In this document: piece after piece, positions 57,860 through 64,000 of the stretch
Numbering within the stretch: the first letter of the stretch is position 1
Layout: the number at the start of each line of letters is the position of its first letter
Assembly: GCF_000340215.1 (NCBI RefSeq)
Contig: NW_006921545.1
Coordinates: forward strand, 188,071-252,070
Length of the DNA: 64,000 bases
From: Pseudocercospora fijiensis CIRAD86
Taxonomy: Eukaryota; Ascomycota; Dothideomycetes; Mycosphaerellales; Mycosphaerellaceae
Direction of reading: 5' to 3'
The notes under the pieces: model-generated
Seen by the model: the letters and a program-made list of their open reading frames with translations, nothing else
What the model was told of the DNA's origin: nothing
The model's database searches: none
Translations under genes and position numbers: made by a program

Positions 57860-59152
57860 GATTAATCGGTCCTCGTTAATAGCGACTATACGGTAATAGT
57901 TACCTTATATATCAACGATTTTACTATACTAGCGAAGATAGAAGCGGAGGTTGAATCGCTAATCAACGGGCTTATAAAGAGGTTTAAAATAAAGGATATA
58001 GGTCCCGCTAAATTTATACTAGGCGTACGAATTAAGAGAGAAGCCGACGGGTCTATACTACTAGATTAAAGGTACTATATTAAAGATACGCTTAGAGAAG
58101 GGGGCTTAGATCTAGACGGAACCTTCCGAGTATCGACTCCGGCAAACGGATACGCGAATCTACTATCTATTATAAAGGACGAGGAGGTAGTAGATATCCG
58201 GAAATAATAACTACTAACCGGGAAACTAAATTATACCGTACGAGCTACTAGGCCGGATATGTCTTTTCTAACGTAACGACTAAGCTAATCCTCGGTAAAT
58301 CCGGCTAGGAGATATTATAACGGAGGTATCTACGGCCTTAGATACCTAGGAAACACTCGGGACTACTATATAAAGTATAGTCCTATCTCTAAGAACGAAA
58401 ACGATACGAGTACTTTAGTTACTCGTCTACCGGTTATATATACTAATTCGGACTACGCGGCCGACTCGACTAGGAAGTTAACGGTAGGATATATATCCCT
58501 ATTAGCCGGCGGTCCTATATCTTAGTCTACTAAACTATAAAGGTCCGTAACGACTAGTACTATAGAAGCCGAATACTTAGCGCTATCCTACGCTATAAAA
58601 GAAGCTATTTAGATCCGTAATTTCTTCGAGTAATTTAAATACCTTACGGAAGACTACTATAAAGAACCTATAATTGTCTATAGGGATAATAAGGCGGCTA
58701 TCGCTTTAGTACGAGATCCGGAATTTTATTCTAGAACGAAATATATCGACGTAGTAGTATACTACGTACGGGAACTAGTCGAGGATAAACAAGTTAATAT
58801 AAAGTATATTCCGACTAAAGACTAACTAGCGGACCTCCTTACTAAACCCCTAACGAAAGGGAAGTTAGAAGAAAACGTAAAAAGAGACCTAGGGATAAAA
58901 ACGATTACGAAGGATTAGGACTTAGCTATTTAGTTTACGGCTAGATAGCTAAGTAGAGGGAGTATTAAATTACTCGAGAATATACGAGGCTAGTTAGATT
59001 AATAAGTAAGAGAAAGAAAAGGAATCTTCGGGATTATTTACTTACGGCTTAAGTAATTGCTTATAATTCTTAGCGCTAGTATATATAAGTAGCTATTAAG
59101 TCCTTTCTTTAGATAGCAAGCAATTCTATTAGTTTACCGCCTATCTATAATA
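57860..59152 (+). mobile_element. Copia copy C, 3' fragment
   Basis: It begins inside reverse transcriptase, where the frame reads YINDFTILAK near 57908-57940 (YIDD changed to YIND). It continues through RNase H to a 190-bp 3' LTR (58963-59152). From about 58260 to 58850 it is almost identical to 52680-53270 of copy B, including the RIP changes. The 5' two thirds are missing; the junction lies in the gypsy LTR-like sequence near 57840. Confidence 0.88.
58963..59152 (+). repeat. 3' LTR of copia C
   Basis: 190 bp, preceded by AGAGGGAG; it ends cctatctataata. Confidence 0.88.
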
Positions 59153-59750
59153 AAAGCATTGCGTCCTAGTAAGTGTTAGTATCCTATAGGATAGGAGCGT
59201 AGTAAGGGTATTATAGTACGACGGATTTAAGATACTAGGGAAAGTCCGAGTATATAGAAAGCTCTTAGTCGGTATAGCTATAAGAAACTGTAATATTAAA
59301 TCCAAATACTATAGCGACTATCGTAGATTAAAACAATGCCCGTTTAGATAGATTTTATATCTTTACGTAATACTACTCTTTTATAGTATACTCGTATCCT
59401 CTATATCTAATCTTATAAGTATTAGCACTAGTAGGAGTAGCATAATAGCCTCTAAAGCTAATTAAGACATAGCAACGTATTACAAACATTTCTTTCTAAA
59501 AGCTTATATAGGTAGGTAAATTCTAGACTTTACTATCTACGAAGTATTATTTTCCTCGGTAAATCGATACTAATTCCCTACCTATAGTCGCACGTATTAT
59601 AGATTAGCTTAGGGGAAGAATCTTCCTACTAAATTGCTTAGTTCTAAAGGCTAATTATCGTACATAGTAGCTTAACCTTAACGAAGTGAAATTGAATAGA
59701 GTTAGGGTAACTCTACTTTACACTTCTGTAAGCAATTCACCCCTACTACT
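59153..59750. other. RIP-altered DNA fading into ordinary DNA, no gene seen
   Basis: RIP signature weakens after about 59650. No domain in any frame. Confidence 0.4.
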
Positions 59751-61371
59751 TTAATAAGAGTCCGGTTATCGACATTGCATCTAAGACGAGCTCAGACTAA
59801 TATAAAGCCTACCTACCGATTGGCGTAGAATAGACCGAAATCCTCGCCGCCTCTCTCCGACGATACGATTCATCACTCTCTTAAGACTAAGCAGGACGAT
59901 ACAAGTAGTCTCGTCACGATGGATTCGGATTGAGCTCAATGTGCTAGTAGAAACGGTTGAGTGGAAGGAAGAGGAGCTCGGGTCTGGTAGGTAGTACAAG
60001 GACATAACCAAAGCCTTCTCTGTGGATCAAATACCTGCTTGACAAGACGTGTTTCTGCGCGGGTAGTTTCACGTGGGTGACATGTTCTTCCACGATCAAG
60101 TATGCGTATCGTTACACACAACACTTGGGCGAGAATGTCGGAGGTTATGGCACGCACCTCGTTCTCTTTAGACTTTCACGTCTCACAAGACATCGTTCTC
60201 AGACTAGCTTTTCTGCCTCTTGTGGAGGGAGCATGAAGGTGGCAATCGCTACTCGAAGTATCGTGCGACTGGCAACTAGGACTTCGATGGCTGCTTCACC
60301 ATTCCAGGCATGTCCGATGACACCTACCCGGAGTGCGCCTTCTCCAACCACTATCGCGAGTGCACGAAGTGTCCCAATCATGGTTAGACCTCACTTCAGG
60401 CTAGGGCTGATACTTCCCAAGCCGATTCATTCAATCAATTGGTCAAGCCCCCACTGACGAGGATGCAACCGTCTACCGCAATCGTGTTCCACTGAGCATG
60501 TACGATGTGCATGGGAATCCCGTCTTCATGCCGTACAACTCCATGAGTCGTCGTACTCGTCTGGCTCCAGTTTAAGCTTTCCCCAGCGACAACCGCTTTC
60601 CGATTGACACGGTACTGCTGGTGGTAGTAGTGTTGTCCTGCCTCAAGTCCGGCGAACAATGCCACATCAAGGAGAAGCGTTCTGGAAGCCTTGATTCTGT
60701 CCGTATTCAACTCCAGTCATGACTGGGCGCCGCGCTGCCTGCACAAGCTCGCATTTCCCAGCACCCTCTCCCGATTTTGAGTGGAGACGTGACCAGGCGG
60801 CCGCACAAGACAAGGTCAGCAACTTGCGAGGTGCAGAGTACAGCTTTTGTAACTACCGAGCCGTTTCTGAAAGTGTTACACAATTTCTTCCCACATACAC
60901 TCCACACACCTTTCTTCAATCTTTGGGAATCCGGGGACTCAAGACGCGAGAGTGTGATGGAGAGATTGCACTGGGAGTTTATTCTCTTTGGTATTTGCGT
61001 GTATTTATGGACCATCTTGCTATGGAGTTCACTGTTGCCGGTGGACATGAAGGCATTCAAGCAGCGTCCATTCACAACCGCAGTCCTGTTGTCAGATGGT
61101 CTACTTGCGTCCAATTCTTCCGCCTGGCTCAGTTCCCTTGCTCGTCTCCCGGGACGATCACTCTATCTGGTAGATGAAACCATTCCTCGCTCTGGTAGTT
61201 CAGACGTGTGTGATATGTCTGCGTAGCAATACCATTATTGATCCTGACCCTGATGCAACTCCATGTCCAAAGGGCCGTTTCCATTTCCAGAAGATTGTAG
61301 TGGCTTCAAGACGAAGCCCGGAACTCGCTGTCTTTGACTGAAACCCAAGCCAGGGTTTCTGAAGAACACAG
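59751..61371. other. Non-RIP region, possible decayed genes
   Basis: Plus-strand fragments look coding but lie in different frames. Near 60285-60385 one reads FTIPGMSDDTYPECAFSNHY and ECTKCPNHG, Cys-containing, with a stop upstream. Near 60455-60575 another reads YRNRVPLSMYDVHGNPVFMP. Open frames of 149-152 codons overlap at 60719-61226. No family is recognised, and frameshifts or introns would be needed to join them. Confidence 0.35.
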
Positions 61372-62289
61372 TTAGAATAAACCTTCCACCCACGTCAACA
61401 GCTCAAGCTGCCCTGCGATGACCTCTGCTGCGAGTCCTGTCTGCGTCACCATGAGAAGCTCCATCCTCATCTTACTCTCCATGTCCCAGAAAGCCTCCAC
61501 CTTGCTCATCAAGTCACTTCCATTCCCATCCTCATCCTGGTCGTCCCAAGGAAATTCGATCTTCTTTCCAATTTCCACATTCCACGACGCCCATTCTCCC
61601 TCCTCCACTCCGAATCTCCAATCAATTTCAAAACAGAATCGGTACTCGAGATCCGTAAGAGCTTTTTTGTCCATTCCGAGTCGCTTAGCCCAGATCTTGG
61701 TGCGTGGAGCAGAGTCGTCCAAGACTTTCTTCGCGAGGATGACAGCCGTTTGGAACAATTCAAGAGGCCGAGTATCTGACGTAGGTGTGCCGCGACGGGT
61801 GAGCAGCATCATAGCCACAACGACTACATCGTTATCAATGTCGAAATCGGAGACGAAACAATCGATGTTTTGGTGTAGGCGGCCAAGGCCGAAGTGCTTT
61901 TTCGGGGATTTTGCACAGCTCTGCCAAGCTACTAGAGTTGCGAGATGATTGATTGTAGTTTGGGGATAGGCTGAGAAGTCGGATTGGAAAGAGTCTGCGA
62001 TGGGAAGCTTAGCGAATCGTCGGGGGCGATTGGCGAAGGCAACCATTTCGGTAAACGTAGGACTGCGGTAGCTTGATGGAGAGGCTGAGTAGATGCGAGG
62101 TCTCTTGCTGATACGCTTGTTGCTGTCGGCACTGTCTTGGGTGCTGCCGCCATTGCTGCTGTCATTGCTGCTCATATCATCGAGTGAATCGATTGAAGAC
62201 AGGGATGATGAAGATGACAAGGTGGAGGCGGTCTCTGATCGAGAACGCTTCCTGTTCTGTGACATTGCTTCCGTGTCCGACGCTATCAT
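61372..62289 (-). CDS. PHO80-type (Pcl-like) cyclin, 305 residues
   Basis: Cyclins of this class bind and direct a cyclin-dependent kinase of the PHO85 type, controlling phosphate, glycogen and cell-cycle responses (known of the family). The protein starts with a Ser-rich, probably disordered region (residues 18-60) with basic clusters RKRSR (13-17) and KRISKRPR (58-65) that could be nuclear signals. The cyclin box lies at about 110-228. Its diagnostic part is LFQTAVILAKKVLDDSAPRT (178-197), then WAKRLGMDKKALTDLEYRFC and FEIDWRFGV (220-228), matching the PHO80 pattern of assured helices ending in LExxFLFxIDWRLxV. ATG 62289 opens the frame; an in-frame ATG at 62265 (MSQNRKRSR) is an alternative start. 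There is no intron and no RIP damage. Neighbouring RIP-altered DNA ends 1.6 kb away. Confidence 0.8.
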   Translation of the reverse strand: MIASDTEAMSQNRKRSRSETASTLSSSSSLSSIDSLDDMSSNDSSNGGSTQDSADSNKRISKRPRIYSASPSSYRSPTFTEMVAFANRPRRFAKLPIADSFQSDFSAYPQTTINHLATLVAWQSCAKSPKKHFGLGRLHQNIDCFVSDFDIDNDVVVVAMMLLTRRGTPTSDTRPLELFQTAVILAKKVLDDSAPRTKIWAKRLGMDKKALTDLEYRFCFEIDWRFGVEEGEWASWNVEIGKKIEFPWDDQDEDGNGSDLMSKVEAFWDMESKMRMELLMVTQTGLAAEVIAGQLELLTWVEGLF

Positions 62290-64000
62290 GGGATGACGAG
62301 CAGTATCACGACTGTGTGCGAATGGTAGGGTGCAGAAAGAAGCTCCTGTAAAATATGCTGGAGTCTGTTTTCATAGTGCATTGTCGGCGGTCCGATCGCC
62401 GGACGGTTAGTTCGACTCACCTCCAGAAGTGCAGGCCTCACTTCATACGGTCCAGCTTGGCTTCTGTACACGCCCGCCCGAAAGCATTTCCAAGTGCAAG
62501 CTTGCAAGCTGTCGCATCTGCACAAAGCCGTTCAATCACAACTGCCATCTTACCTTGAAGCTGGGCCCTTGCTCGGAGTCTGAGCTTGCAAGCTTCGCAT
62601 CTGCATGTACCCGAACGAACTCATCATGCTGCTTCGGGTCCATGCAGCTATTGCGCCGAACATTGGGTTGTCATTGGCTGGCGACAAATGGGCGCTCAAG
62701 GTTTATAGCAATCTCGTTGATGGCTCCCTCGGAAGAACGCATGAACTCATGACAGAAGAGGTATGCTTGAGGCCAGGACCGATGAAAAATCTCAAATTGG
62801 ACATAGAAGCAGGACTTCCTGTCGTATCCTCGGTAGCTTCTGCGTCAACAGCTTGAGAAGCTTCTCCTGCAAATCTGAGGTCACGATGGTCTTGATATCC
62901 TCCCCATGCCGCCCATACAGTGTCTGCATGCCGTGGCATTGATCTCGTCCTCACTTTCTATCTTTGTCTTCTGAAGTCTGGCCATGATGAATACCGGTGT
63001 CTGGTGCTTTCGTTTGGGCGATACTTCTGGAATCAGCGCACTCGATGTGTTCGCACTGCATCTGTTCCATCTAGGGGAAGGTGAGCATGTACGTAGGCCT
63101 GGATCTGTTGCGTAATGGCTGTGCTGGAGATGGTGTTGTAGTAGTGAGAATAGCAAGAACAGCGCAGCTCCGCCGCGGCCGACTTGGGCACAAACAGTTC
63201 CTCGTCTTTGTAGGGATGGTTAGCGAGGAGGATTTCGAGATGATGTTTGGAGATGGAGGAAGCTGTAGGAGAAAGGGCGACGGCGGCGGCGGCGGCGGCG
63301 GTGAGGGTTGTGTGTCACCATGGAGGCTGAAGTTGCTGAGTCCAACTCGGCAGGTCGGCGTTGGGCGTCGGCAGGTCGGCTGGCGGGCTTTTCCAATCAA
63401 TGCCGGAACTGCCTCCTCGCTTATACTTCTACAACCACAACCTCGACATCGACTTTATGAGATCCTGTAATGGAAGGACCCAACACTATAGTGAAAGCTC
63501 TAAGCCCTCTGGTCCTACTACCTTCCGCCCAATTGTAGCGACTTGTCAATTCAGCCGCTAATTTCCACTCCCTCCTCGTTGCTTCTAGACGCCCGAACGC
63601 GATGAAGAAAGAGGAGGCTGAGACAACAAGGCAAGTCAACTCGAACTTGGCGATGTTATTGATCGCATCCAGTCCGGCCTTCAACGTATTTGTTGCCAGT
63701 GTTTGCTATAACAACCGCGAGGCTTCTCCCCATTTCGAAGCCAATTCATCGCTTTTCTGGCCTGCTTCGAGCTTAGGAAGTGTGTCTCGCACAATTCCCT
63801 CGTCCCCAAAGACCCGAAATCTACGCGTGTGGCTACACAAGGGCGAACATCGCTTAAACCTGCAATGGGGACGTAATCAACAAGATTCTAAGCTGCCGTA
63901 GAACAAATGCTCGGTGCTATTGTCAGTGTCTGTGCTCTTGTCAGTGGAGGGAATGCGATCAGAATCACCCTTACGACAAGCAGCGCGAGCTCGACAAGGG
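62290..64000. other. Non-RIP region beside the cyclin, only weak ORFs
   Basis: Short frames on both strands. A minus-strand frame from about 62930 reads MQTLYGRHGEDIKTIVTSDL and on to a stop near 62795, and looks like part of an exon. A plus frame 62605-62856 (83 codons) contains AGDKWALKVYSNLVDGSLGR. Neither has a known domain. A divergent promoter for the cyclin should lie at about 62290-62600, but no clear element is recognisable. Confidence 0.35.
63281..63301. repeat. CGG trinucleotide microsatellite, seven units
   Basis: cggcggcggcggcggcggcgg follows directly on gggcga. It would encode poly-Gly on the plus strand or poly-Pro on the minus strand. Confidence 0.9.

Noticed and set aside
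61418..61948. 176-codon plus-strand ORF
   Set aside because: It lies antisense within the cyclin gene, whose PHO80-type domain is clear.
63081..63470. Gly-rich ORF around the CGG repeat
   Set aside because: The poly-Gly run comes from a microsatellite and both strands are open; no domain supports a gene.

Overview
The window looks like the genome of a filamentous ascomycete, most likely a Dothideomycete; the class is an inference. About two thirds is transposable-element sequence changed by repeat-induced point mutation (RIP). In those stretches CpA and TpG are scarce and TpA is abundant while CpG survives. Reading frames carry TAG/TAA where Trp or Gln is expected. No bacterial or phage-like gene order is seen. 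Part of this kind of DNA is gene-poor, and I can defend only one clearly intact gene, a PHO80-type cyclin at 61372-62289 (-).

Layout. 1-11150: a gypsy fragment (gag, minus strand), a complete copia element A (1280-6016, minus) with a target duplication, then a hAT transposon (6864-10580, minus). 11150-17650: a non-RIP block holding a decayed minus-strand zinc-knuckle gene with a 51-bp minisatellite. It is split by a second hAT element (12622-16539), which has 28-bp terminal inverted repeats and an 8-bp target duplication, and which carries a tRNA-like gene. 17650-20340: non-RIP DNA with no gene I can name. 20340-30245: RIP-altered DNA with an unidentified minus-strand frame, a plus-strand Cys-rich frame and a minus-strand gypsy pol. 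30496-34800: a Tc1/mariner (DD34E-type) element carrying a second, long, opposite-strand gene. 35762-41131: a second copia family with 128-bp LTRs. 41132-47640: non-RIP DNA, only weak ORFs. 47640-59750: RIP-altered block with copia copy B (48802-53557), a chromodomain gypsy (53558-about 57440), a 100-N assembly gap, and a 3' fragment of the same copia (copy C). 59750-64000: non-RIP DNA containing the cyclin.

The elements are mostly dead, and several catalytic residues were lost by RIP-type changes: Tc1 Glu to Lys, hAT1 Asp to Asn, gypsy YLDD to YLDN. The most unusual points are the extra genes inside the cut-and-paste elements: a protein of about 730 codons in the Tc1 element, and helical, partly Cys-rich frames upstream of both hAT transposases. 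The tRNA-like gene inside hAT2 keeps intact A and B boxes. Coordinates of RIP-broken genes are approximate; LTR, TIR and ORF edges given to the base were read directly.
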